Shown here in pieces: positions 1-9,443 of a DNA stretch of 35,759 bases. This stretch comes from CAYVFC01 sp964450715. GTDB lineage: Bacteria > Myxococcota_A > Polyangia > Polyangiales > JAFGIB01. The position numbers were made by a program, and so were the translations under genes. Each line of letters starts with the position of its first letter. Position 1 is the first letter of the stretch. The notes beneath the pieces are model-generated. The model was not told where the DNA came from. It saw only the letters and a program-made list of their open reading frames with translations, and made no database searches. Location of the stretch: contig CAYVFC010000083.1 in the NCBI GenBank assembly GCA_964450715.1, positions 1-35,759 on the forward strand, read 5' to 3'.

Positions 1-60
1 AGCCGGGGCCGTCCCGCCCGAAAGATGGATGAGTTATTTTGTCACGGACCCTAAGAGGAT
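1..60. repeat. Right part of a dispersed intergenic repeat (second copy at 34839-34898)
   Basis: The first 20 bases of the window are identical to 34839-34858, and the next 40 remain clearly alignable, including an ACGG...CCTAAG block. In the complete copy this stretch follows a GC-rich inverted repeat, so the window starts inside the element. The function is unknown. It lies about 110 bp upstream of the esterase gene at 169. Confidence 0.6.
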
Positions 61-168
61 ATGAATGAAGGGAAAGGTCAGCGTCGGGCCGGTTGTGTGC
101 GAAAAAAGCCGAGCGGTTGAACGGGGAAGAGGCGCAACCTACATTAATGATGTATCGGGAGGAAGACG

Positions 169-1398
169 GTGACCGACATCGGTAGAATCCTCTGCATACC
201 GGGAACCGCTGCAGCAGTCCGGGATACGGCCGTTTTAGGGCCAGCAGTCTTAGCTGCACTGGCAGGGCTACTCCTGCTAGGCGCGTGCAGTAGTGACGGC
301 GGCGGAGAAGAACAGAGCGGGGCCGGCGCCACGGCCGGGGCAAACGCGGCCGAATCGGTCGCGGCCGGGTTCGGCGGCGCCGGTTCGATTACGGATGGAC
401 CGATTGCGGGAGGGCCGGCGACGGCCGGATCGGATGCGGCCGGGTCAGCGGGGACCGTCTCGATCGTCGCTGGATCGGGCGAGCCCGGTTCGGACGCGGC
501 CATGACCACGCCAGACGCGGCCGTATCAGACGCGGCCGTGGCGCATACGGTTGCAGACGCTGAGGCGCCCGATGCGAGCGCGCCCGCCGATCGCCCCCCC
601 GCGCTCGACTTCTCGTTTTCCATGACCACGGAGAGCCCGGGCGTCGCCCCCTATTTCATCGTCTACCGCCCGGAGGACCTGGAAGCGGCCGTGGCCGAGA
701 CCGGGCATCTGCTGCCGGTCATCGTGTGGGGCAACGGAGGCTGCTTCCGCTTCTCCGCGGCCTGGGAGACGCTCTTCCAGCAATGGGCCGCCGGCGGCTT
801 CGTGGTGCTCGGCCTCGACGTGATGCCGGACAACAACCCGCTGGCTATGCATACGGCGGAAGACCATGCCGCGCTCATCGACTGGGTGTTTGAGGAAGAC
901 ACCAGATCGGGAAGCCCCTACGCCGGCAAGCTGGACACCACCCGGATCGTCTCCGCCGGTAACTCCTGTGGCGGCGTCACCGCGCTCAACGTCGCCGCCA
1001 TGGACGACCGGGTCACTGCCGTGTTCGTGCTCTCGGGCTCCAGCGCCATCGGCGCCACGGATACGGCCGTCATGGGCTCGATCACGGCTCCGGTCGGCTT
1101 CATAGAGGGCGGCCCCGAGGACATCTCCCGCGCCCCCGCCGAGGCGGACTACGCGGCGCTGAGCGACGGAGTGCCGGCCATGATCGTGGCGCGCTCCACC
1201 GGCGATCACCTCACCATCTCGTACGGCGACCAGACCATCGTGGCCCGGGAGGCCGAGATCTCGCTCAACTGGATGGATCTGGCGCTGTACGGCACCCCGG
1301 AGGCCTACGACGCGCTGACCTCGCCGAACATCTGCACCGGCTGCGACCCCGGCCTGTGGACGCTGACCTCCAAGCACCTGGAGACGCTCCTGCAGTAA
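169..1398 (+). CDS. Lipoprotein alpha/beta-hydrolase (esterase-like)
   Basis: This is a 409-residue exported hydrolase. The GTG at 169 is chosen because GGAGGAAG sits 3 to 10 bases before it. Residues 1-39 form a signal peptide ending in a lipobox LLGAC (lipidated Cys40), so the mature protein should be membrane-anchored. Residues 41-145 are a low-complexity Ala/Gly/Asp linker. The folded domain from about 148 has a VWGNGGC oxyanion-type strand-loop (187-193), a nucleophile elbow GNSCG (Ser266) and a plausible catalytic His347 in TGDHL, the usual order for serine alpha/beta-hydrolases of the dienelactone-hydrolase or PETase/chlorophyllase-like kind. The substrate cannot be read from the sequence. 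It is a stand-alone gene convergent with the acyl-CoA synthetase operon. Another lipoprotein hydrolase lies at the far end of the window (34889-35759) but belongs to a different subfamily. Confidence 0.85.
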   Translation: MTDIGRILCIPGTAAAVRDTAVLGPAVLAALAGLLLLGACSSDGGGEEQSGAGATAGANAAESVAAGFGGAGSITDGPIAGGPATAGSDAAGSAGTVSIVAGSGEPGSDAAMTTPDAAVSDAAVAHTVADAEAPDASAPADRPPALDFSFSMTTESPGVAPYFIVYRPEDLEAAVAETGHLLPVIVWGNGGCFRFSAAWETLFQQWAAGGFVVLGLDVMPDNNPLAMHTAEDHAALIDWVFEEDTRSGSPYAGKLDTTRIVSAGNSCGGVTALNVAAMDDRVTAVFVLSGSSAIGATDTAVMGSITAPVGFIEGGPEDISRAPAEADYAALSDGVPAMIVARSTGDHLTISYGDQTIVAREAEISLNWMDLALYGTPEAYDALTSPNICTGCDPGLWTLTSKHLETLLQ

Positions 1399-1430
1399 TC
1401 GGGAAGGGGGGAAGGAGACATATTCGACTC

Positions 1431-1570
1431 AAACGACTTCCTTTAAGTTGTTAAAGTTGGGTACGTCCCCTATTCTTCCAAACGACTTCCTTTAAGTTGT
1501 TAAAGTTGGGTACGTCCCCTATTCCTATTCTACTATTCTAAGTTGTTAAAGTTGGGTACGTCCCCTATTC
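1431..1570. repeat. Three tandem copies of an AT-rich 32-45 bp repeat
   Basis: Two full units start at 1431 and 1480 and one 5'-shortened unit starts at about 1539. All share TAAGTTGTTAAAGTTGGG followed by TACGTCCCCTATTC. The composition is far more AT-rich than the flanks. It occupies the convergent gap between the esterase and the acyl-CoA synthetase gene. I recall similar ACGTCCCCTATT sequences as multicopy intergenic repeats in other deltaproteobacteria, possibly linked to REP-type transposases, but no transposase is present here. No spacer regularity supports a CRISPR. Confidence 0.8.
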
Positions 1571-1582
1571 CTATTCTATTCA

Positions 1583-3724
1583 TCACTTCCTGTTCAGGAT
1601 GATCCGGGCATCGACTATGGTGATGCTCTTTTCGTGCGCGATCACGGGATTCAGGTCCATCTCCCGGATCTCCGGATAGGCCTCAATGATCTCCGATACC
1701 GTCAGCAAGAGATCGATTATGGCTTCCCGGTCCGCCGGCGGCTTCCCGCGTATACCCTTGAGCAAGCGAGCCGTCTTGATCTCCGTGACCATTTTTCGCG
1801 CTGCATTCCTCGATATCGGCAATACCCTGAACACCACGTCCTGAAGAACCTCGACCATGATCCCCCCGAGGCCGAACATGATGACCGGCCCGAACTGATC
1901 ATCGATCTTCGTGCCGATGATTACCTCCAGTCCCTTTCCGATCATGGGCGCGACGAGACAACCGTCGATCTTGGCCTTGCTGTTGTGCTTCTTCGCGTTT
2001 TTTATTATCTCGCGAAATGCCGCTTTGATCTCCTGCTCGCTTCGCAAATTCAGGCGAACGCCCCCGACATCGCTCTTGTGAAGGATATCTACCGAGGCGA
2101 GCTTCAATGCGCACTCTTTTTTGAGTTTCTTGGCGATATTCACCGCCTCGTCAGCGGTAGCCGCTACCCTGTCCCTGATCACCGGCGCCCCGTGCAACCG
2201 CAAGAGCTCCTTCGCGTCGAATTCCGAAAGGGCGCTTCGTCTTTCGCACAACGCTTTCTCGATGATCGCTTTTCCCTTTGCCTTGGCATTCGCCCCCCAA
2301 TTGAAGACGAAGTTGGCCTTCTTGTGACTGACGCCCAGGTAATCGCCGTAATGCGCCAAACAGCCAATACATCTACATGCTATATCTAGCGACTCGTAGA
2401 CCGGTATCTTGTAGTACCTCAGAAGCTCCAGGGAATGCGGCTTGGCGAAGTTGTACAGGCTTTGCAAGACGATGGGCTTCTGTACGCTTTTTACCAGCTT
2501 CCCCATGCGGTGAGCCGCGTCCTCTTCGATGAAGGTCAGGCTCTCGGCGAAACGAATGCCGTAGCCCCCGAAGAGCCCGACGATGAGCAAACCGCCTATG
2601 TCCTCGTCCTCGAGCAGGACCTTGGCGCAATCGGCGAAAATCGCCGGATTCGTGTCGGTGCCGCCCGCCACGTCGACCGGATTGCGCAGGGAGGCGTTTG
2701 AGGGAAGGATCTCCCTCAGTCGATTTCGCGTGCTCGCACCCAGGGGTGGAATACTCACACCGCAGTCGGACAGCAGATCGGCCGCTATCGTGGCGTGCCC
2801 ACCCCCATCGGCCAGAATGGCAACCCTATTGTTTTTTATGGGGGGCAGGATGGCCAGGGACTCGGCTACCGGGAAAAGCTCGTCCGGGTTCTCGATGGTG
2901 ATGATACCCGCTCGGTTGAAGGCGGTTCGCGCAACCTCCGATATTCCCGCCAGCGCTCCGGTATGAGAGCCCGCCGACTTCTTTCCGGTCGAGGAGCGAC
3001 CGCTCTTCAGCAGAATGATGGGTTTGGTCAGCGTCGTGCTGTGCGCCTCCTGCAGAAACTTCCTGCCGTCTCTCAGCCCCTCGACGTAGATGATTATGGC
3101 CCGGGTGTCTGCATCGTTCCGAAAATACTTGAGATACTCGTGAAACTTCAGGTCGGCTTCATTGCCTACGCCTACATAATGGGAAAAACCCTCCTTGCTT
3201 CTGAGTTTCGCCTCGGTTATCAGATGTAAAGCGACATTACCGCTCTGGGTTAATAAGGCTATGTTACCCATGGGAACGTCCCTGAGCCCGACGAGATTCA
3301 TTCTGTTGTGAACGCTTATCAAGCCGGAGGTGTTGGGGCCCACGAACCGCAGGTTGTGCCTTCTCGCGATCTCGGCCATCTGGCTCTCGATCTTTCTGCC
3401 TTCTTCGCCCGTTTCCCCGAACCCACCCGCCACGATGACCGCACCCGCCATGCGAGCCTCACAGCACTGCTCGATCAACTTCGGAACCGTAGTAGCCGGC
3501 GTGGCGATGAATGCGATGTCTATTTGCCGCTCTACATCCAGGATGCTTCTGTAGCACCTGAGACCCAGCACCGAATCCTCTTTGGGATTTATTGGGTATA
3601 TCTGTCCCTCGTATTTCTCTTCCAGCAACGTTTTGATGACCTGATATCCGCGCTTACCCTCGTCTTTCGATGCCCCGATGACGGCGACCGATTGCGCTTT
3701 GAATATTCTCTCTAGCTCTTCCAT
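1583..3724 (-). CDS. Acetate/acyl-CoA ligase, ADP-forming (alpha-beta fusion)
   Basis: This 713-residue enzyme interconverts an acyl-CoA, ADP and phosphate with the free acid, CoA and ATP in the cytoplasm. The ATG at 3724 is preferred over an upstream in-frame ATG at 3781 because it starts the conserved CoA-binding fold (VAVIGASK, residues 13-20) and has a GAGGGAAG ribosome site. The alpha part (about 1-460) holds the Rossmann CoA-binding region, the succinyl-CoA-ligase-like flavodoxin region and the phosphorylated histidine in SAGSHTGALAG (His254). The beta part (about 490-713) is an ATP-grasp domain with HKSDVGGV. It starts one base after the stop of the enoyl-CoA hydratase gene, so the two form an operon. 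GC content is visibly lower and codon use more AT-tolerant than in the neighbours, which suggests transfer. A role in energy conservation from acyl-CoA is likely; the acyl substrate is not defined. Confidence 0.9.
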   Translation of the reverse strand: MEELERIFKAQSVAVIGASKDEGKRGYQVIKTLLEEKYEGQIYPINPKEDSVLGLRCYRSILDVERQIDIAFIATPATTVPKLIEQCCEARMAGAVIVAGGFGETGEEGRKIESQMAEIARRHNLRFVGPNTSGLISVHNRMNLVGLRDVPMGNIALLTQSGNVALHLITEAKLRSKEGFSHYVGVGNEADLKFHEYLKYFRNDADTRAIIIYVEGLRDGRKFLQEAHSTTLTKPIILLKSGRSSTGKKSAGSHTGALAGISEVARTAFNRAGIITIENPDELFPVAESLAILPPIKNNRVAILADGGGHATIAADLLSDCGVSIPPLGASTRNRLREILPSNASLRNPVDVAGGTDTNPAIFADCAKVLLEDEDIGGLLIVGLFGGYGIRFAESLTFIEEDAAHRMGKLVKSVQKPIVLQSLYNFAKPHSLELLRYYKIPVYESLDIACRCIGCLAHYGDYLGVSHKKANFVFNWGANAKAKGKAIIEKALCERRSALSEFDAKELLRLHGAPVIRDRVAATADEAVNIAKKLKKECALKLASVDILHKSDVGGVRLNLRSEQEIKAAFREIIKNAKKHNSKAKIDGCLVAPMIGKGLEVIIGTKIDDQFGPVIMFGLGGIMVEVLQDVVFRVLPISRNAARKMVTEIKTARLLKGIRGKPPADREAIIDLLLTVSEIIEAYPEIREMDLNPVIAHEKSITIVDARIILNRK

Positions 3725-3725
3725 C

Positions 3726-4538
<813 letters not shown>

Positions 4539-4749
4539 CGGTGACTCCTGGGTCAGAGGCACGGGCCTGGTAAACAGCGAGGATACCAGAAGAACATGAA
4601 TATTTACACACGCCCACCCGAACCCTACCCGTGCTCGTCGGTCCGCCTTGCATCCGCCCCATGGCGCGGCGCGAGGCTCGGTCCGGTTTTGCAGCCCGCT
4701 CTTTGAATCGCGAGAAGCGGTTACGTCGTGCCGGGTGCCGTGACCGATA

Positions 4750-5874
4750 TCAGGCCATGGTCCCCGAAAAGGCTCGCTTTCGGTACTCGGTGGGGGTGCA
4801 ACCGGTCCAGCGCTTGAACGCTCGGTGAAAGGTGGTGGCGTCGGCGAAGCCGAGCTCATCGGCGATGAATTGCAGGCTGAGGTCGGGATTGCGGAGCATG
4901 CTGCTGGCGGCCTGCCGTCGCGCGGCGGTGAAGACCGTCTGGTAGGAGCTGCCTTCTTCGCCCAGGCGTCTACGCAGGGTGCGGACGCTGATGCCGAGCT
5001 CTTTCCCGGCTTGTTCCATGTTCGGCAGCAGCCCCGAAGGCTGCCGGAGAAAGACGGCGTGCAATGCCTCGACCACCGAGCGCGGCTTGGACAGGCGGTC
5101 CAGGCAGCGCTCGGCTTGTTTGCGGACGATCCCTTGCAGCTCCGGATCGAAACGAAGGTGGTCGCGGTCGAGGGCCTCGGCGGAGAAATCGATACCTGAA
5201 AACGACTGGCGAAAGCGCGCCCGATCGCCGAACAAGGCGCGGTAAGCCTCGTGACGAGGCGGCGGGGCGTGCTCGAAGCACACCTGGCGAATGTCCGCCT
5301 CGGAACAACCGAAGTCCCGCAGCCCGCGGATCAGGCCCGCCACGATGAACTCGGACAGACCGCGGTCGAAAGCCGAGTGCGAGCGGGGAAACTCGATGCG
5401 CAGCCGCGCGATTCCCGAGCGTTCGCGCAGCTCGACGGCGAGGCCCTCCAGTACCAGAGGATGAAAACGACAGATGAGGCGGATTCCGTCGCGCAGCGTA
5501 CGGGAGTGCGAGATGAGGGGAGTCAACAGCCCGAAGCTGCTTTCACTGGCCCGGATACCGCAAGCAAGCCCCAGCGCCTGGTCCCCGGTCAAACGAATGG
5601 CATCCGCGAACAGGGCCTCGTACTGTGAGAGCGGAAGCCGCAGGCCATGCGCATCGATGCTCATGGCACCTAGGAGGCGTTCATCCAGCCAACTCTCGGG
5701 AGCGATTCCACGCTGCTGCAGTACGTCCGCGAGCACGCGCACCAGCATCCCGGAGACCTTGACCTCTCGCGACGCGCTGACGACCGGCTCATTCTCGGCT
5801 ATCGGCGCACAGCTCGATACGTCGAGTGCCGGCGGGCCTGCCGCAGCACCTTCCTGTTGCACGATTTTCATCAT
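4750..5874 (-). CDS. AraC-family transcriptional regulator with Arabinose_bd-type N-terminus
   Basis: This is a 374-residue DNA-binding regulator. The N-terminal region (about 45-250) resembles the PF12625 domain of OruR/ArgR-like AraC proteins, which usually senses a small ligand. The C-terminal double helix-turn-helix (about 280-370) includes GISVRTLRRRL and FADATTFHRAFKRWTG. The frame continues upstream, but that part is antisense-like Arg-rich noise. The ATG at 5874 is preceded by GGAGGGGG and overlaps the stop of the sigma-factor gene as ATGA, so translation of the two is coupled. Co-expression with an ECF sigma factor suggests a two-layer regulatory unit. Its targets are unknown; the neighbouring lipoprotein and outer-membrane genes are the simplest candidates. 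Confidence 0.9.
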   Translation of the reverse strand: MMKIVQQEGAAAGPPALDVSSCAPIAENEPVVSASREVKVSGMLVRVLADVLQQRGIAPESWLDERLLGAMSIDAHGLRLPLSQYEALFADAIRLTGDQALGLACGIRASESSFGLLTPLISHSRTLRDGIRLICRFHPLVLEGLAVELRERSGIARLRIEFPRSHSAFDRGLSEFIVAGLIRGLRDFGCSEADIRQVCFEHAPPPRHEAYRALFGDRARFRQSFSGIDFSAEALDRDHLRFDPELQGIVRKQAERCLDRLSKPRSVVEALHAVFLRQPSGLLPNMEQAGKELGISVRTLRRRLGEEGSSYQTVFTAARRQAASSMLRNPDLSLQFIADELGFADATTFHRAFKRWTGCTPTEYRKRAFSGTMA

Positions 5875-7379
5875 GGAAATACCCCCTCCTGTCCATCTGC
5901 CGGAACGGACTCGAAGCGTGCAGGTCCGGTCTCGGCCGCATCGGCCACCGCGCTGCGCACACGCCGGCTGTAGGGACCGTCCGGGTAGGCACGCAGGAAG
6001 GCAGCGGCCTTGACGCGGCCCTCCCGATTCCGTCCGAGCCGGAGCAGCGCCATCACCTCCACGTAGGCGCGCTCCTCGCGGAAGTAGCCCTGCGGGAAAC
6101 GCGTTTCCAACCCCCGGGCGAGCGTAAGCGCGCGTGCCGGCTCGGTTGCGAGCAGGCGCTCGGCTTGTCCGACCAGGCGCATCTCCATCGCCGCCTCGTC
6201 GCCGGTCGGTACGAGGCCGGACCGGGTCGCGGCATCGGGCGAGCTCGGTCGGCTGTTGGCCTTCTTCCGCAGGGCGTGTCGCTCGTTCAACGCGCGGCTC
6301 GGCGCCCTCGGCGCCGCGCTCTGGTCCGGCGCGACCGGCTCTGCCGTCGCCCGGTCGTCGCCAGCCGGAACGCTCTCGGATTCGCGCGGCGCGGTGGCGG
6401 TCGGAAGGGCGGGCCGCTGCTTTTCCGGCTCCGCGACGGGCGCAGCGGCGGGCAGGAGCGACGGTGCGCTCGGCATGGGCGCGGCGCCGGGCTCCGGCGC
6501 CGTCGGATTTGACAGGAGCAGGACGGCCGCCACCATTGCGCCGCCCAGAACCAGGCCCGTGCCGATGGGACCGGTCCCGATCAAGCCGACCACCGAGGTC
6601 GTCGCCTGCGGCGGGCAGCTCGCAGCCCACAACGGCAGCTCGGCGCCCGCTTGCACGAGCTGCTGGTGCTGAGCGAAAAGTCGATCGAGATCGACAACCG
6701 AAGTGGGTTGCTCGCCGGCAAGGCGCAAGAGGCGCCCTGCCTCCGACCTGCTGAAGGAGGATTCTCGACCAAAGAGCATGACTGACCCCAGGTTCGTTAG
6801 CGGGCTTCGCCCCAGTGCAACCATTGGCGCAGCAGCGCGCCGCTGGCGTTTGCGCTCGGCGTCCACCGATTTGAGCGCCGATTGCAGCTTCTTACGCGCC
6901 TGGTGCAGGCGCCAGTACACGGTCCCCACGGGCAAGCTAAAGGCCGCGGCGACCGAAAGGCAGCTCTCGCCCTCCGCCTCGACGAGCAGCAGCGTGGTGC
7001 GCAGCTCCTCTGGAAGCCGGTCGAGCGCGAGCTGTAGCCGCTCGAGGTCCTGTCGGACCTGCGCCGCGCGCGCCGGGTCCTCGGTTTCGCTCGCCACGCG
7101 CTCGACCGAGCCGTCGGACCTTCGCCCCCGGTCGACGCTCTGGCGCCGCCGGTGCTTGTTCGCGGCGTGGACGGCGATGCTGCCGAGATAGCTGATCGGC
7201 TTGGCGATGCCGGGCCTGTAGCCGCCGTTGCGGTGCACCACCAGGAAGACTTCCTGGACCGCGTCCTCGATGTGCTCTTCGGGCACGCCGCGGCGCGCCA
7301 GGAAACGGGCCACGAACCCGGCGTGCTGCCGAAACAGCTCTTCGGTGCTCACGTGCCCGGCTTGGGAGGAACCGCTCAT
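5871..7379 (-). CDS. ECF sigma factor fused to transmembrane and TPR-like domain
   Basis: This 502-residue protein has two functional parts. Residues about 12-80 are sigma region 2 (DAVQEVFLVVHR at 39-50) and about 115-170 are region 4, whose helix-turn-helix (SVAAAFSLPVGTVYWRLHQA) ends the sigma portion near 175. Then come a basic linker, an intermediate region, a hydrophobic segment (about 262-290) and a long Pro/Ala/Glu linker. The C-terminal helical domain (about 395-490) contains FPQGYFREERAYVEVMALL and GRNREGRVKAAAFL. In myxobacteria this C-terminal pattern is, to my knowledge, usually a separate membrane protein encoded next to an ECF sigma gene. Here one uninterrupted frame joins both, so the sigma factor may be tethered to the membrane and held by its own tail. 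The start at 7379 has only a weak ribosome site. Confidence 0.85.
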   Translation of the reverse strand: MSGSSQAGHVSTEELFRQHAGFVARFLARRGVPEEHIEDAVQEVFLVVHRNGGYRPGIAKPISYLGSIAVHAANKHRRRQSVDRGRRSDGSVERVASETEDPARAAQVRQDLERLQLALDRLPEELRTTLLLVEAEGESCLSVAAAFSLPVGTVYWRLHQARKKLQSALKSVDAERKRQRRAAAPMVALGRSPLTNLGSVMLFGRESSFSRSEAGRLLRLAGEQPTSVVDLDRLFAQHQQLVQAGAELPLWAASCPPQATTSVVGLIGTGPIGTGLVLGGAMVAAVLLLSNPTAPEPGAAPMPSAPSLLPAAAPVAEPEKQRPALPTATAPRESESVPAGDDRATAEPVAPDQSAAPRAPSRALNERHALRKKANSRPSSPDAATRSGLVPTGDEAAMEMRLVGQAERLLATEPARALTLARGLETRFPQGYFREERAYVEVMALLRLGRNREGRVKAAAFLRAYPDGPYSRRVRSAVADAAETGPARFESVPADGQEGVFP

Positions 7380-7509
7380 CTTCGACCGATCCCGCCGGCC
7401 GGTGGCCCGTCGCCCGAGGTAGAACGCATGGTCTCGTCCGTCATGGTCTCGTGCCCGACACCCGGAGGGAAGCCCTTTCTACCCTGGTTACTACCGGCCC
7501 GCGGCCCAT

Positions 7510-7523
7510 TCCTTGGCGGAAAT
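7510..7523. promoter_or_regulatory. 14-bp motif shared by two intergenic regions of the sigma cluster
   Basis: The string TCCTTGGCGGAAAT occurs here, 131 bp upstream of the sigma-factor start, and again at 8381-8394 between the divergent genes at 8353 and 8455. The shared intergenic setting suggests a common operator or ECF-type promoter element, though one 14-mer pair can occur by chance in a window this size. The rest of 7380-7609 holds no gene that I can support. Confidence 0.3.
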
Positions 7524-7609
7524 CGTCCCTATTAAAAAGGACAACCCGGCTCACGAACGATACAGGGCCGGCGCTCGAGGCGCGTCTACGGCACCCTTTC
7601 GGCACCCTC

Positions 7610-8353
7610 TCAGGGCTGACGTTCGACCGAGAAGGTCCCCAGACAGCGATTGGCGTTGGGACCGGGAATCATGAACCACTCTCCTTCGATCTTCGGAGGC
7701 GGTCCGACGTCGAACCTCCCCATCAGCGTCCCCTCCAGGGGATCGGTGAAGAAAACGCCCGTGACCTCGGTAGCGAGATTGCCGGGTACGGCGTTCACGG
7801 GAAAGCCCCAGACGCCGTCGGCCACGTCGGCGCGAAACACGCCCGAGCCGCAGTCGAGCCCTCCCACCAGCCAGCCCTCGAAGGCGGCCACGCCCCCCCA
7901 GGTTCCGAACAGGCGACCGGAGCCTTCCCCGATGACCAGGCCGCCGCAAAACTCCTGGCAATTCGTGCCAGTCGCGCCCGCGTCAGCCAGGACGAGCTCG
8001 AAGGAAAATTCCGCGCCGCTGGCGACCGGGACCATATCCAGCGGATAACACTCGAACGCATAGGAGCCCTCGTAGCGTCCGGGGTCGCAGCCCCCAACCG
8101 GGCCACCGGCGGCTCCGCCTTCGCCGCCCGCTCCCGCCGTGCCGCCGCCGGACCCGGCGACGACCTCACCGCCGCTGCCCGCCTGGCCGCCGGAACCGCC
8201 GGCGGTCCCGCTGCCGCCAAAAGCGCCGCCCGACCCACCGCTCAGGCTCGGCTCGCTGATCTGCCCCACCGTCAGGTTGGGGTCGTCGCCGCTGCATCCA
8301 GGGGCGGCGAGAACGACGAGCAAGCCGAGGGCAGTTAATCGAGACACGGGCAT
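7610..8353 (-). CDS. Hypothetical lipoprotein with Gly/Ser-rich linker
   Basis: This is a 247-residue exported protein of no recognised family. The N-terminus (MPVSRLTALGLLVVLAAPGC) is a signal peptide with lipid-attachment Cys20. Residues about 38-88 are a Gly/Ser/Ala-rich spacer, typical of surface lipoproteins in this group. The C-terminal 155 residues form a compact domain with several Cys (about residues 89, 101, 132, 136, 166 and 237) and many aromatic/Gly beta-strand patterns such as GRLFGTWGGVAAFEGWL. No ribosome site is visible before the ATG at 8353; the AT-rich stretch just upstream (AATATTAAT) could be a promoter -10 with a very short leader. It is divergent from the outer-membrane protein gene at 8455 and upstream of the sigma factor on the same strand, so it may belong to that regulon. 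Confidence 0.75.
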   Translation of the reverse strand: MPVSRLTALGLLVVLAAPGCSGDDPNLTVGQISEPSLSGGSGGAFGGSGTAGGSGGQAGSGGEVVAGSGGGTAGAGGEGGAAGGPVGGCDPGRYEGSYAFECYPLDMVPVASGAEFSFELVLADAGATGTNCQEFCGGLVIGEGSGRLFGTWGGVAAFEGWLVGGLDCGSGVFRADVADGVWGFPVNAVPGNLATEVTGVFFTDPLEGTLMGRFDVGPPPKIEGEWFMIPGPNANRCLGTFSVERQP

Positions 8354-8380
8354 TGAATATTAATGCCAGAACTCTTCCGA

Positions 8381-8394
8381 TCCTTGGCGGAAAT
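8381..8394. promoter_or_regulatory. Second copy of the 14-bp motif, in a divergent promoter region
   Basis: This is identical to 7510-7523. It lies in the roughly 100-bp gap between the divergent lipoprotein (start 8353) and outer-membrane protein (start 8455) genes, 61 bases before the latter's ATG, a plausible position for promoter or operator DNA. Confidence 0.3.
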
Positions 8395-8454
8395 ATTGCA
8401 TCCCGATGGGCGCGCGCTTGGAAATCGTTACGGAATTCGGATAGACAGAAGCAG

Positions 8455-9438
8455 ATGTCAGCCCCGATCACCCGTTTCTGCCTGTCGTGCATGGCGGCGC
8501 TCTGCGCTTGGACGCCCTGCGCTGCAGCGGCCCAGGGCGAGACAGCGCCCGGTACTCTGCAGACGGGCCTGGAGCTCGAACCGGGCGCAACCTGTCTACA
8601 ACGCGAGGGACTACTGCAACGGGCGCAGGAGTGGCTCGGCGGCGATCGTCTCCCGCCCGGAACGAGAATCGTCGTACGCGGCAGCCAGACCGACCACCGC
8701 AGCGTGACCATCGAGCTGCTCGAATCCGATCGGGTAATCGCGACCCGCCGTTTCGACCCCGGTCCCGAGGCTTGCGCCTCGCTGCACGCCGCGGTCGGGC
8801 TCGCCATCGCGCTGGCGCTGAAAGCGAACCTGCTCGAGGAGATCGGTCTGCAACCGCCCGCACCGCAACCACAACCGCCGCCGCCGCCACCACCGTCGGA
8901 GCCGCCGACCAGGCGAATTTCCCACACGGCCAGGATATCGTTCGCACCCTCCTATGACGTGGTGCCCGAGCTGGGCTGGGGGTTGACCGCAGGGGTTGAC
9001 TTCGGCCTGGGTTCCTGGCTGGCGGCGCGTACGGCCGTGCTGGCGGCCTACGCGCCCAATCGATCGTTTCCCGATGTATCCGGCGAGTTCGACACTCTGA
9101 TCGTCGCCGCTCAGCTATCGGCCTGTGCGGCCGGCGACCTCACGCAAGGCTTACAGTTGCGGGTTTGCGCCGGGCTGGCGGGCGGACCGCTTTACGCTCA
9201 CGGTCATGGGTTCGAAAGCTCGCAGGACGCCACCCGGCTCTGGCTGGCGGTTGTCAACAATATTGACGCCGACATCCGGCTCACCGATGGCTGGGCGCTG
9301 GGCATCGGCGCCGCGGTCGCTCTGCCCGTTCTGGATCGAACCGTGGACCTGCGCAGGCGCGATAACGAAATCGTCGCGGAACGCGAGCTCGAACAGGCGG
9401 GATTCATGTTGCAGATGGGACCGGTCTGGCGGTTCTAA
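8455..9438 (+). CDS. Outer-membrane protein with N-terminal soluble domain, Pro hinge and beta-barrel
   Basis: This is a 327-residue exported protein. The ATG at 8455 starts a good signal peptide (cleavage likely after CAAAA, about residue 26); the frame is open upstream but overlaps the divergent gene's promoter. Residues about 30-130 form a soluble domain with paired Cys residues. A poly-proline hinge follows (about 135-150), then about 170 residues of alternating aromatic/Gly strands ending in VWRF, the terminal aromatic expected for Bam-inserted barrels. Genes with this three-part layout are, as I recall, common beside ECF sigma genes in myxobacteria, which fits its place next to the sigma cluster. 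It may span the outer membrane and signal to, or be controlled by, the sigma fusion protein. Function beyond that is unknown. Confidence 0.8.
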   Translation: MSAPITRFCLSCMAALCAWTPCAAAAQGETAPGTLQTGLELEPGATCLQREGLLQRAQEWLGGDRLPPGTRIVVRGSQTDHRSVTIELLESDRVIATRRFDPGPEACASLHAAVGLAIALALKANLLEEIGLQPPAPQPQPPPPPPPSEPPTRRISHTARISFAPSYDVVPELGWGLTAGVDFGLGSWLAARTAVLAAYAPNRSFPDVSGEFDTLIVAAQLSACAAGDLTQGLQLRVCAGLAGGPLYAHGHGFESSQDATRLWLAVVNNIDADIRLTDGWALGIGAAVALPVLDRTVDLRRRDNEIVAERELEQAGFMLQMGPVWRF

Positions 9439-9443
9439 CGCGA

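Noticed and set aside
1431..1570. CRISPR-like repeats
   Set aside because: Only three units of unequal length with near-absent or non-unique spacers, and no cas genes nearby.
4539..4859. In-frame upstream extension of the enoyl-CoA hydratase
   Set aside because: It has no homology-like features and runs into the AraC gene. The GTG at 4538 has AGGAG at ideal spacing and gives family length.
5875..6630. In-frame upstream extension of the AraC regulator
   Set aside because: It is Arg/Ala/Gly-rich antisense-like sequence fully inside the sigma-factor gene, and a strong ribosome site marks the start at 5874.
8353..8454. Upstream in-frame start for the outer-membrane protein at 8455
   Set aside because: It would add a charged leader before the signal peptide and overlap the start of the divergent gene. 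The ATG at 8455 begins a standard signal peptide.
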